A model generated the notes under the pieces. It searched no databases. It was not told the origin of the DNA and saw only the letters and a program-made list of their open reading frames with translations. DNA of 7,231 nt from Bacteroidota bacterium (GTDB taxonomy: Bacteria; Bacteroidota; Bacteroidia; Cytophagales; Cyclobacteriaceae): the NCBI GenBank assembly GCA_023431285.1, contig JAEYXN010000330.1, positions 1 through 7,231 of the forward strand, read 5' to 3'. The first letter of the stretch is position 1. Each line of letters starts with the position of its first letter. The position numbers were made by a program, and so were the translations under genes. This document shows, piece by piece, positions 1-5,882 of this stretch.

Positions 1-2
1 TT

Positions 3-1316
3 GAATCCCCCATGATACATTACCATAATTCCGGCGTCCGCGCACGCTCTGGCCACGCGATGATAGAAGTTCACCATAACCTGATCATCCCGGTCCATGA
101 AGTCGGTCATAATAAAGTCAACTCCCCATTTTTTGAATTGTTTCAGTGCCGGCTCCAACTGTCGGTCCAGCGTGCTGGCGAGGGTCCACATGCTAAGCGA
201 TATCCCCTTTGATCTTGCATAAGCAGATATCTCGTCCATGTCTATATCGGGATTGATTTTGAAAAGATCCTTGTAATCGCTCCATCCCGCATCCATCATG
301 ATCCGGTCGAAGCCAAAACGCTTAGCCCAGTCGATGTAAAATTTGTAGGTGGCTGTGTTCACTCCGGACTTAAATGGAACATTGAAAAGGTTCACACCAA
401 TGATCCATTCATCGGTGCCTTTCCCTGGCTTAATCCAGTTTGTCTCACTAACCCGCGACGGCGAAGCAAGGCGGTACACCAAATCATTCGATGGAAGCTG
501 CGCGTCTTTTTCGCTTACCATGAAAACCCTCCAGGGGAAACTTCTTCTTCCATTGGTGCGGGCAATAAAATCGGCACGGCTGGTCACAATCTCCTGGGGG
601 AATTCTCCGTCGGTCATTATTGTTTGTAATGGATAACCTGCATACACACCGTTCAGCTTCCCCGGCGAGCCCGACCTTAAAAACATCCCCGGATAATCCT
701 CGAGGTCTGATTCTGTGATTACCATCTTTACATTATCGCCATAGGTAATTAAAACTGGTGAAAAGAAAAGCTTGTCTGCGGATATGCTATCCGTTGCGAG
801 GATCTCGTAAGGTTCTTCAAAGCTTGTATGAAATATGTCGGCATCTGCCCGTTTGTTCACCGCGGACCCGTAGAATTGCTCAGAATTCGAAACCACAAAA
901 TCCGCTAATTCATCCTTAATAGTTATAGAATCCTTCACCGAAGTGACGAACCGATAGGCAAAGCCATCATTGTAGGCTCTGACCTGCATTGCTATCCCAC
1001 CGCGAAAATCAACCTTCAATTCCCGATAATGATCCCGAATTTCACTCCGCTTCTCCGGAACAACGGGAATGATTTTCTGGTCAATCGACAAAAGCCTTGA
1101 CTTATTGATTCTCCAATCTTCAACATAGCCAAGGATATCCAGGCCAATAACGGATGGGTCCATCAATACAGCTCCCTTGAACTCTGCCGATACACGAAGC
1201 TCTTTTCCTCCGGATACAGTTATTCTCAGCCGACCATCAGGTGAAGTAACTGTCGTTTGTGCACCGGCAGCGGCACACAAAATCACTGATAGAAAAAACG
1301 TCGCGGAAAGTTTCAT
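3..1316 (-). CDS. Secreted glycoside hydrolase family 97 (alpha-glycosidase), 3' end beyond window
   Basis: Seen: an uninterrupted frame of 438 codons from ATG (1316-1314) running off the left edge. Residues 1-19 form a Sec signal peptide (MKLS, hydrophobic core, likely cut AGA|Q), so the product is periplasmic or exported. An N-terminal beta-sandwich region carries NDGFAYRF at 116-123. WIKPGK at 294-299 opens the TIM barrel, followed by DAGW (342-345), DLFKINPDID and TDFMDRDDQ (404-412). This order is typical of GH97. Known: GH97 enzymes cleave alpha-glucosides or alpha-galactosides and bind calcium; inverting members use glutamate bases, retaining members an aspartate nucleophile on a barrel strand. 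Asp405 sits where the retaining-type nucleophile is expected (inference), so an alpha-galactosidase-like retaining enzyme is favoured. The acid/base Glu and the C-terminal domain, roughly 200 or more residues, are outside the window. It is divergent from the phosphatase gene. Family certain; substrate unknown. Confidence 0.93.
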   Translation of the reverse strand, partial: MKLSATFFLSVILCAAAGAQTTVTSPDGRLRITVSGGKELRVSAEFKGAVLMDPSVIGLDILGYVEDWRINKSRLLSIDQKIIPVVPEKRSEIRDHYRELKVDFRGGIAMQVRAYNDGFAYRFVTSVKDSITIKDELADFVVSNSEQFYGSAVNKRADADIFHTSFEEPYEILATDSISADKLFFSPVLITYGDNVKMVITESDLEDYPGMFLRSGSPGKLNGVYAGYPLQTIMTDGEFPQEIVTSRADFIARTNGRRSFPWRVFMVSEKDAQLPSNDLVYRLASPSRVSETNWIKPGKGTDEWIIGVNLFNVPFKSGVNTATYKFYIDWAKRFGFDRIMMDAGWSDYKDLFKINPDIDMDEISAYARSKGISLSMWTLASTLDRQLEPALKQFKKWGVDFIMTDFMDRDDQVMVNFYHRVARACADAGIMVMYHGGF

Positions 1317-1437
1317 GGACTCATGTTGATGATAACAACAAGTTACTAATATTGCGCGATCAACCGGTTCGGATTACGGCAATAAACCGTAGACCCCTTC
1401 ACACCGGAACACTAGTGACCATGAGGATCTGAATTAT
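1317..1437. promoter_or_regulatory. Divergent intergenic region between GH97 and phosphatase genes
   Basis: This 121-base gap must hold promoters for both outward-facing genes. On the plus strand, TAATATTG at 1347-1354 matches the Bacteroidota -7 element TAnnTTTG at five of six fixed positions, with GTTG at 1325-1328 as a possible -33 element 18 bases upstream. The palindrome AACCGGTT (1362-1369) and a 5-bp inverted repeat TACGG/CCGTA with a 7-base loop (1375-1391) follow and could be operator or leader structure. No convincing minus-strand -7 box was found for GH97. The elements are weak and assigned by eye. Confidence 0.3.
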
Positions 1438-1896
1438 ATGAATCCAGCTCAACCGCAGATACTTGTTCTTTTCGTTTGCACCGGCAACTATTATCGAAGC
1501 AGGATTGCCGAAATTATTTTTAACCACTATGCAGAACAAAAACCGCTGCAAGCAAAGGCTTTCTCACGCGGACTTAGATTAAACCCTGTAAAGAATACGC
1601 AATCCATATCACCCCACGCATTACCATTTCTGTCCGGCCTGAATATATCTGGTTTTGATATTGGAAATTCCCGACAGCTTGAACATGCGGATTTAGAAAA
1701 AGCGACGCACATCATTGCAATGAGTGAAAAGGAGCATCAGCCAATGATGGTGGAGAAGTTTCCGGAATGGGCGCACAAGGTAGATTATTGGACTATGGAA
1801 GATGATTATTTGGTGGACCCTCTCATTGTTCTTCCTGAATTGCGTTTGAAAGTAGAAGCATTACTCGATTGCCTTTCGGAAAAACACCGGCCGTAG
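1438..1896 (+). CDS. Low-molecular-weight protein tyrosine phosphatase-like protein
   Basis: A 152-residue cytoplasmic protein, the usual length for the LMW-PTP family. Seen: a first beta-strand (ILVLFV) leads into the P-loop C14-TGNYY-R20-S21, a CX5R signature with catalytic Cys14 and phosphate-binding Arg20. The family's general-acid Asp is provided by D127-P128 near the C-terminus. Between them lie a MSEKEH helix and a FPEWAHKVDYW segment, as in the LMW-PTP subgroup with an EHxPMM...W pattern. Known: the family hydrolyses phosphotyrosine or, in the arsenate-reductase branch, reduces arsenate. Nothing here (no ars genes, no tyrosine kinase) shows which. Odd: the loop has Tyr-Tyr before Arg and Arg after the Ser, where the common form is CLGNICRSP. 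The start is the first ATG after the gap; a GAGG lies 11 bases upstream, too far to be compelling. The gene converges on the VOC gene with 15 bases between stops and no visible terminator. Confidence 0.82.
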   Translation: MNPAQPQILVLFVCTGNYYRSRIAEIIFNHYAEQKPLQAKAFSRGLRLNPVKNTQSISPHALPFLSGLNISGFDIGNSRQLEHADLEKATHIIAMSEKEHQPMMVEKFPEWAHKVDYWTMEDDYLVDPLIVLPELRLKVEALLDCLSEKHRP

Positions 1897-1911
1897 CAAA
1901 TGTCAATGCAA

Positions 1912-2351
1912 TTAATCTTTATTTTGAGGACAAGTGAACATCCACTGCACGCCGAACTTATCAACACAACTGCCGAAGTAGTCGCCCCAAAACATGTCGC
2001 CCAACTCCATGGTAACCTTTCCGCCAGCAGAGAGGGCTTTAAATAATTTTGAAGTATCTTCTCTCCTATCGAGCATAAGGTTGATATGAACATTATTTCC
2101 CATCACGACAGTAAATCCCATCGACTCCGGAGCATCCGTTCCCATCAACAAATGTCCACAAGAATTGGAAGTGCAATGTGCATGATAAGATTCTTGTCAA
2201 CTTCAGCAGCGGGAGGTATGCCTTCCTGCGAAGGGAAATCACCGTATCGGACTATTCCGACCTGAAAATCACCACCGAAAACTGATTTGTAAAAATTAAA
2301 AGCTTCTTCCGTCTTACGGGAAAAATTAAGGTATGTGCTTACTGTTGCCAT
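1912..2351 (-). pseudogene. PhnB-like VOC (glyoxalase-fold) protein, single-base frameshift
   Basis: Seen: starting at ATG 2351, the frame begins MATVSTYLNFSRKTEEAF and reads normally to residue 64 (...IALPIL), then goes VDIC and stops at TGA 2147-2145. The next frame continues with LLMGTDAPES, then DMFWGDYFG and KFGVQW, to the TAA at 1914-1912. Adding one G beside position 2159 gives LPIL-GGH-LLMGTDAPES, the expected family junction, and a 146-residue protein, normal for PhnB-like members. The break falls between the two beta-alpha-beta-beta-beta halves of the VOC fold. Known: these proteins resemble glyoxalases and are often labelled PhnB or 3-demethylubiquinone methyltransferase-like, but their reaction is generally unproven. 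Both halves are otherwise well preserved, so the lesion is recent or is a sequencing error. The TGA and an ATG overlap as TGATG, so reinitiation is conceivable; no slippery heptamer was seen. It lies tail-to-tail with the phosphatase. Confidence 0.85.
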
Positions 2352-2383
2352 TAGTTGAAATGTTTTGATTCAGTTTGATTGAT

Positions 2384-2391
2384 CAAAAGTA
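2384..2391 (-). promoter_or_regulatory. Candidate -7 promoter box for the VOC gene
   Basis: Read on the minus strand the bases are TACTTTTG, an exact fit to the Bacteroidota primary-sigma -7 element TAnnTTTG. It ends 32 bases before the ATG at 2351, which would give a leader of about 25 bases, a normal distance. No good TTTG -33 element lies 17-23 bases upstream. The box overlaps the inverted repeat at 2374-2387, so a protein bound there could block transcription (inference). Confidence 0.45.
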
Positions 2392-2493
2392 CATTGATAA
2401 CATCTCCGGACTGAGGTAAAATGCGAGAACACCCGGTGTAGTTGCGACATCATATATAAGATTTTATTGCGTTCTGAAGTGTAATTTGGATCA

Positions 2494-2521
2494 TTTGATC
2501 AATTGCATTGCTATAACTTTG
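2494..2521 (+). promoter_or_regulatory. Candidate promoter for the secreted Cys-hydrolase-like gene
   Basis: TAACTTTG at 2514-2521 matches TAnnTTTG exactly. TTTG at 2494-2497 could be the -33 element, although the 16-base spacer is slightly short; another TTTG at 2485-2488 would be 25 bases away, too long. Initiation near 2528 would leave a leader of about 130 bases before the ATG at 2662. The TTTG lies inside the palindromic stretch 2489-2502. Confidence 0.4.
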
Positions 2522-2661
2522 AATCTGCTGTGGTGTAGAAATGATCTCCCGAAGATACTTTTCTATCCAAAGGTTTTAATTCTTACGTACAAACAAACGA
2601 AGGTCGAATTGACCACTCCAGGTTTTCAGCAAGCGCTATCTTCGAGTTTATCATACAAATT

Positions 2662-3234
2662 ATGAAACGCTTCGTTCTTACGTCATATCTCCAGTCAGGA
2701 ATTTTCACTTTGCTTTTGCTATGCACCTTTGCTACCCACGCGCAATCACTGAACGGAAACTGGAAAAAAGATCTGACAGTTTCTTTAGAGGAATTTCTGA
2801 AATGTGAAGGCTCAAGCGAATGCGCGGGTTTCACAGGGAAGGCTCTGAATACTTTGTATAAGATCAATGATTTTTATTTGCAAAAGGAAGGACGCTATAT
2901 GACAGTTAACGAGATCTCAGCCTTCCTGCGCGACAATTCTAAGTGGACAAACCTCGGTAAGCCATACGATCAGAAGATTTTGGAAACTGCTCAGGATTTA
3001 GCCAACGCGAAGAAGGCTGTCGTTGCTGTTTATCAGAACGCTCAGGGTATCGGTCACGTTGCTTTGATTGCTCCTGGAGCGCTCCAACCATCGGGTTCAT
3101 GGGGACTCAGTGTTCCCGGTGCAGTCTCATTCTTAACGACGGATCCTCAGAAAAGCTTCGTGGATAAATCTCTCTCTTTCGCATTTTCCAAAGGAATGAT
3201 GAAAGACGTCACCATATACGGACGAAATTACTAG
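2662..3234 (+). CDS. Secreted NlpC/P60-like cysteine hydrolase, putative peptidoglycan amidase/endopeptidase
   Basis: A 190-residue protein with a Sec signal peptide: MKR, hydrophobic core around residues 13-24, likely cleavage THA|Q after 27. The mature part is one small domain. Seen: Cys54 in ECAGFTGKAL resembles the nucleophile motif (D/E)CSGF at the head of the long helix in NlpC/P60 and related papain-like peptidoglycan hydrolases. His132 in GIGHVALIAPG resembles the GHV(A/G)(I/L) strand carrying the catalytic histidine. A third polar residue cannot be assigned. A PSGSWGLSVPG turn and a C-terminal SLSFAFSKG...IYGR strand pair follow. Inference: a periplasmic or exported enzyme cutting cell-wall peptide or amide bonds. 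Cys48, six residues before Cys54, could pair with it and regulate or disable it. The gene stands alone, with its candidate promoter about 140 bases upstream. No immunity-like partner is evident, though the unknown convergent gene at 3306-3632 adjoins it. The family call rests on two motifs only. Confidence 0.55.
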   Translation: MKRFVLTSYLQSGIFTLLLLCTFATHAQSLNGNWKKDLTVSLEEFLKCEGSSECAGFTGKALNTLYKINDFYLQKEGRYMTVNEISAFLRDNSKWTNLGKPYDQKILETAQDLANAKKAVVAVYQNAQGIGHVALIAPGALQPSGSWGLSVPGAVSFLTTDPQKSFVDKSLSFAFSKGMMKDVTIYGRNY

Positions 3235-3305
3235 TAATTGTCAAGAGACCACTGACATACATGCGGGGTCTACCGAAGCAGGACGTATATACGGATTGTT
3301 GAATG

Positions 3306-3632
3306 CTATAATCCTCTTAATTTCATCAAGTTCCACATACCTCCTCGATACGCGTGCCCGCTCATGTCATAAGGATGGAACTGAATGATGAATGTATTAC
3401 CCTCTTTGATGATTTGTTGTACGCCGACGAGAAACATCCCGGTTCCCCAAACTGGCGAATACACACCTACCACGTTTCCCCGACCCTCGCAGTAGCGGAA
3501 CTCGTGAAGCATCTGTTGTTTGGTGGTAATAAAGTCGAAGGAGGCAAACCCGGGTTCTGAAAGCATTGACTCCGTGAAAGAGTTTGTTATGGAAGGAATG
3601 AATTCCCTAACGTGCTTAATAAATCTCTTCAT
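3306..3632 (-). CDS. Conserved-looking hypothetical protein, 108 residues
   Basis: Not recognised. The start was placed at ATG 3632 (MKRFIKHVREF); a TTG two codons upstream is the only other in-frame option before a stop at 3656-3654. Seen: a basic amphipathic N-terminus (about 1-24) with no signal peptide. A strand-rich second half follows, with FRYCEGRGNVVGVYSPVWGTGMFLVGV (about residues 46-72) and FIIQFHPYDMSGH (about 81-93). The alternation of hydrophobic and small residues, and the many Gly and aromatic residues, suggest a compact beta domain and a real gene rather than a chance frame. The opposite-strand frame at 3354-3560 is poorer in such character. It converges on the secreted hydrolase gene with 71 bases between stops, and is divergent from the receiver gene. 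No function can be proposed; a small cytoplasmic beta-barrel or sensor-like domain is only a guess. Confidence 0.6.
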   Translation of the reverse strand: MKRFIKHVREFIPSITNSFTESMLSEPGFASFDFITTKQQMLHEFRYCEGRGNVVGVYSPVWGTGMFLVGVQQIIKEGNTFIIQFHPYDMSGHAYRGGMWNLMKLRGL

Positions 3633-3760
3633 AGGCAAGGTGTAGTTACCTCTCTAAAAACACATGCCAATAGGGGAATGGGGAAAATCTTTCAGTGCTT
3701 TTATAGTCAGACTCTTTCCGGACGTAGTAGCAAAAGTTTTAGACTTATCTTTTAGGATAA

Positions 3761-3768
3761 TATGTTTT
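3761..3768 (+). promoter_or_regulatory. Weak candidate -7 box upstream of the response regulator
   Basis: TATGTTTT fits TAnnTTTG except for the last base, and is preceded by TTTT (3737-3740) at a 20-base spacing in place of TTTG. It lies 41 bases before the ATG at 3810. The flanking T-rich tract makes a chance match easy. Confidence 0.25.
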
Positions 3769-3809
3769 TTGACTTCATTTTTGATGAATACCTAATTCAC
3801 TCGTAACAG

Positions 3810-4265
3810 ATGAACTCATTAGATCGCGGGCAACATGATGTCCTGATAGCAGACGATGATAACGATGATTTTGAACTGCTGAGTGATGCAATTCGCACTC
3901 TGGATTTCAAAATTGAAATAAAGCGCGCAGAGAACGGCGACATCCTCATGAAGCTGATCGATGAAGATATTCCCGACCTCTTATTCCTTGACCTCATCTT
4001 ACCTTGCAAAGATGGGAAAGCCTGCCTCACTGAAATCCGGAATGATCGAAGATTCGACGAATTGCCAATAATTGTTTACACCTCCGTGACGGATACCGAC
4101 TCCGTTGATTTTTGTTTCAGGTCCGGCTCGAATCTATACGTTTATAAGCCCGGATCTTATACAGAAATTCTGGAGGCAGTGGAAAAAATCTTCACAATCA
4201 ACTGGAAAAAGTTGCGATATTACCCTACCCGCTCCAATTTTGTGCTGAATCCTCACGTCGTCTAA
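3810..4265 (+). CDS. Single-domain CheY-like response regulator
   Basis: A 151-residue cytoplasmic receiver with no output domain. Seen: the acidic cluster Asp15-Asp16-Asp17 after the first strand (VLIADDDNDD), phosphoacceptor Asp61 in LLFLDLILPCKDG, switch Thr91 in IIVYTS, and Lys113 in YVYKPG. All residues needed for Mg2+ binding and phosphorylation are present. The C-terminal tail from about 133 (KLRYYP...) is a short extension past the last helix without a DNA-binding fold. Known: such stand-alone receivers of the CheY/Rcp1 style act by protein contact, or as phosphate carriers in relays. Context: the membrane kinase gene follows on the same strand after 126 bases with no separate promoter seen, so the kinase is the likely phosphodonor (inference). 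The convergent PAS kinase is a second candidate. The start is the first ATG after an in-frame stop; no Shine-Dalgarno sequence is evident. Confidence 0.92.
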   Translation: MNSLDRGQHDVLIADDDNDDFELLSDAIRTLDFKIEIKRAENGDILMKLIDEDIPDLLFLDLILPCKDGKACLTEIRNDRRFDELPIIVYTSVTDTDSVDFCFRSGSNLYVYKPGSYTEILEAVEKIFTINWKKLRYYPTRSNFVLNPHVV

Positions 4266-4391
4266 GACCTCAAACTTCAATTCCTGAAAACCCCTTAATG
4301 CCATCGAACACCCCCCCAAACGGGTAAGTGCATTTTTTTTATTAACTTCCGTCAAGTCCCAACCTACCGTTTATCCGGGACTACCGACCCT
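4266..4391 (+). promoter_or_regulatory. Receiver-kinase spacer with two small inverted repeats
   Basis: This 126-base spacer holds a weak hairpin (ACCC...GGGT around 4312-4324) followed after seven bases by a run of eight T (4333-4340), which could act as a partial terminator. Next comes a 6-bp inverted repeat AGTCCC (4355-4360) / GGGACT (4377-4382) with a 16-base loop, ending nine bases before the kinase ATG. Folding in the mRNA would place it over the ribosome-binding area. No TAnnTTTG box was seen, so the kinase is probably read from the receiver's transcript with possible attenuation. Confidence 0.3.
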
Positions 4392-5882
4392 ATGCTCAGC
4401 CCTCTTCAAAGGAATATCCTGGTCGCGAACCAGATCGCCATAATCCTGGGAGTGCTGACCTTTGTTCTTCTGTTGATACTATTCTTCGCTTTTGGGCCTA
4501 ATATCAACACTCCGTTGATCGCAGCCATGGGAATCTTCTTGTTTTCAACGGTACTCTTAAACAAAAAAGGATATGTGAACATTGGTCGCATCCTTCTGTG
4601 CATCGTCCCTTCATTTTTCACGCTGATGGCAGCTATCCTCGCAAAGCTTTATGGAAATGGGTACACTGACATTCTTTACTACGACAGTCGATTCTTCCTT
4701 ATTCTGTTTGCGATCGTCCCCTGTCTCATTTTCGACACTTCCGAATCCCTTCTGCTCTACTGCTGCCTCGCATTAACGATGATGACTCTTCTGCTCTTTG
4801 ATCCGATTCACAACTACTTTGGCGTTGGCTATTTCCAACAAGGATTCTCCGGCCGGTCCTACTATTATATCAACTATGTCACTGCGATTTGTTTTTTTGG
4901 AACGGCTGCCGGAGCAATAAGCCTTAAGCGGGTGATTGAAAACGCAGAAAGGCAGAACACCGTTTTTCGTGTAAACCTTATGGAGACGAACCAAAAGTTG
5001 AGTCGTGCCCTCAATGATCTCGAATTACAGAATCACGAAATCATTGCACAAAGTGAAGAGCTTTATACAAGTCAGGAAAGGCTGATGGAGGCCAACAACA
5101 TCATTGAAGCACAAAAAAGTGAATTGCAGAGGCAAGTGATTGAAGTGAATGATGACCTCCAGGAAGCAAATGAAGAACTCGTGAAACACAACAATGAGCT
5201 CCAGCAATTTTCTTATACCATTTCGCATAATCTTCGCGGACCCGTTGCGCGTCTTCTTGGCTTGGTCAATCTTTCCAAATTGCTTGGGGACATTACGCCA
5301 AACTCTGAATCTGCTATCATCGTTGAACACATTGAAACAACGGCCCGTGAACTTGATGGAATCACCAGAGAGTTAAGTGCAATTGTAGAAATAAGAAATA
5401 CGATTTACCAACTACGACAGCCAGTCGATTTCCAACGGGAGTGGAATGAAATAAAACTATTATTGGATATCTCCGAAGATTTCGAGACCCAGAGTTTTAG
5501 TGTAGACTTTTCATCTGCGCCTTCGATGTTTTCTGTGAGGCCGATGGTTCATAGTATCCTACTGAACCTTGTAAGTAATGCAATCAAGTATCGCTCTCCT
5601 GAACGTGATCTCCATGTGCGGATCGCGACGCGTAACCAGGGAGACTATACCGTGATAGAAGTTTCCGACAACGGATTGGGCATTGACCTGCGTATCTTCA
5701 GCGACGACATCTTCAAAATGTACAAGCGATTTCACCATCATCAACAAGGAAAAGGACTTGGGCTCTACCTGATCAAGGCTCAGGCTGAATCTCTCAATGG
5801 TTTTGTGGAAGTGATGAGCGAACCCGGCGAGGGGTCAACTTTTTACGTACACATCAAGAACCCGCCAACATCGCAATCCTAG
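4392..5882 (+). CDS. Membrane sensor histidine kinase (six TM helices, coiled coil, HisKA, HATPase_c)
   Basis: A 496-residue inner-membrane kinase. Seen: six hydrophobic helices at about 14-34, 41-57, 64-86, 101-115, 118-137 and 157-177. Basic residues in the 58-66 loop and at 179-180 put both ends in the cytoplasm. The loops are short, so any ligand is sensed in or near the membrane; the sensor domain was not recognised. A long coiled coil (about 183-274) leads to the H-box SHNLRGPVARL with His279, the phosphorylation site. The ATPase domain has the N-box with Asn396 (SNAIKY), G1 box DNGLGI from Asp426, an F-box-like IFKMYKRF, and GKGLGL (453-458). Odd: the residue after His279 is Asn rather than Glu/Asp, and H+4 is Gly, so both the usual acidic helper and the phosphatase Thr/Asn are missing. 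It follows the receiver gene and ends in a stop shared with the opposing kinase. It is a kinase by every ATP-binding motif; its signal is unknown. Confidence 0.93.
   Translation: MLSPLQRNILVANQIAIILGVLTFVLLLILFFAFGPNINTPLIAAMGIFLFSTVLLNKKGYVNIGRILLCIVPSFFTLMAAILAKLYGNGYTDILYYDSRFFLILFAIVPCLIFDTSESLLLYCCLALTMMTLLLFDPIHNYFGVGYFQQGFSGRSYYYINYVTAICFFGTAAGAISLKRVIENAERQNTVFRVNLMETNQKLSRALNDLELQNHEIIAQSEELYTSQERLMEANNIIEAQKSELQRQVIEVNDDLQEANEELVKHNNELQQFSYTISHNLRGPVARLLGLVNLSKLLGDITPNSESAIIVEHIETTARELDGITRELSAIVEIRNTIYQLRQPVDFQREWNEIKLLLDISEDFETQSFSVDFSSAPSMFSVRPMVHSILLNLVSNAIKYRSPERDLHVRIATRNQGDYTVIEVSDNGLGIDLRIFSDDIFKMYKRFHHHQQGKGLGLYLIKAQAESLNGFVEVMSEPGEGSTFYVHIKNPPTSQS

Larger units (their letters stand above)
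2352..2661. promoter_or_regulatory. 310-base divergent intergenic region without a gene
   Basis: No credible coding sequence is visible; the longest frames are very short, such as a 12-codon frame at 2541-2579. The stretch carries the promoters of two divergent genes, listed separately. The 8-base palindrome TTGATCAA occurs twice, at 2379-2386 and 2495-2502. Each copy lies in a larger imperfect inverted repeat: TTTGAT-TG-ATCAAA (2374-2387) and GATCA-TT-TGATC (2489-2500). The rest is AT-rich and featureless to the eye. Confidence 0.6.

Noticed and set aside
2145..2165. Programmed -1 frameshift in the VOC gene
   Set aside because: No X-XXY-YYZ slippery heptamer is present at the junction; a one-base loss explains the data more simply.
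2374..2387. FNR/CRP-type operator
   Set aside because: The half-sites TTGAT and ATCAA are separated by two bases, not the four of that family.
2541..2579. 12-codon leader-peptide-like frame (MISRRYFSIQRF) upstream of the secreted hydrolase
   Set aside because: Too short to separate from chance; no runs of a regulatory amino acid and no terminator hairpin following it.
3246..3271. AGACC/GGTCT inverted repeat after the secreted hydrolase gene as a terminator
   Set aside because: Only a 5-bp stem with a 16-base loop and no following T-run.
3284..3293. Ten-base palindrome CGTATATACG between convergent genes
   Set aside because: Several such palindromes are expected by chance in a window this long, and there is no T-tract for a terminator.
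3354..3560. 68-residue plus-strand frame opposite the 108-residue hypothetical
   Set aside because: It lies wholly inside the minus-strand frame, whose composition is more protein-like; treated as a shadow.
4134..4355. 73-residue minus-strand frame over the end of the receiver gene and the spacer
   Set aside because: Its larger half is the antisense of a confident receiver gene, and no family motif or start context supports it.
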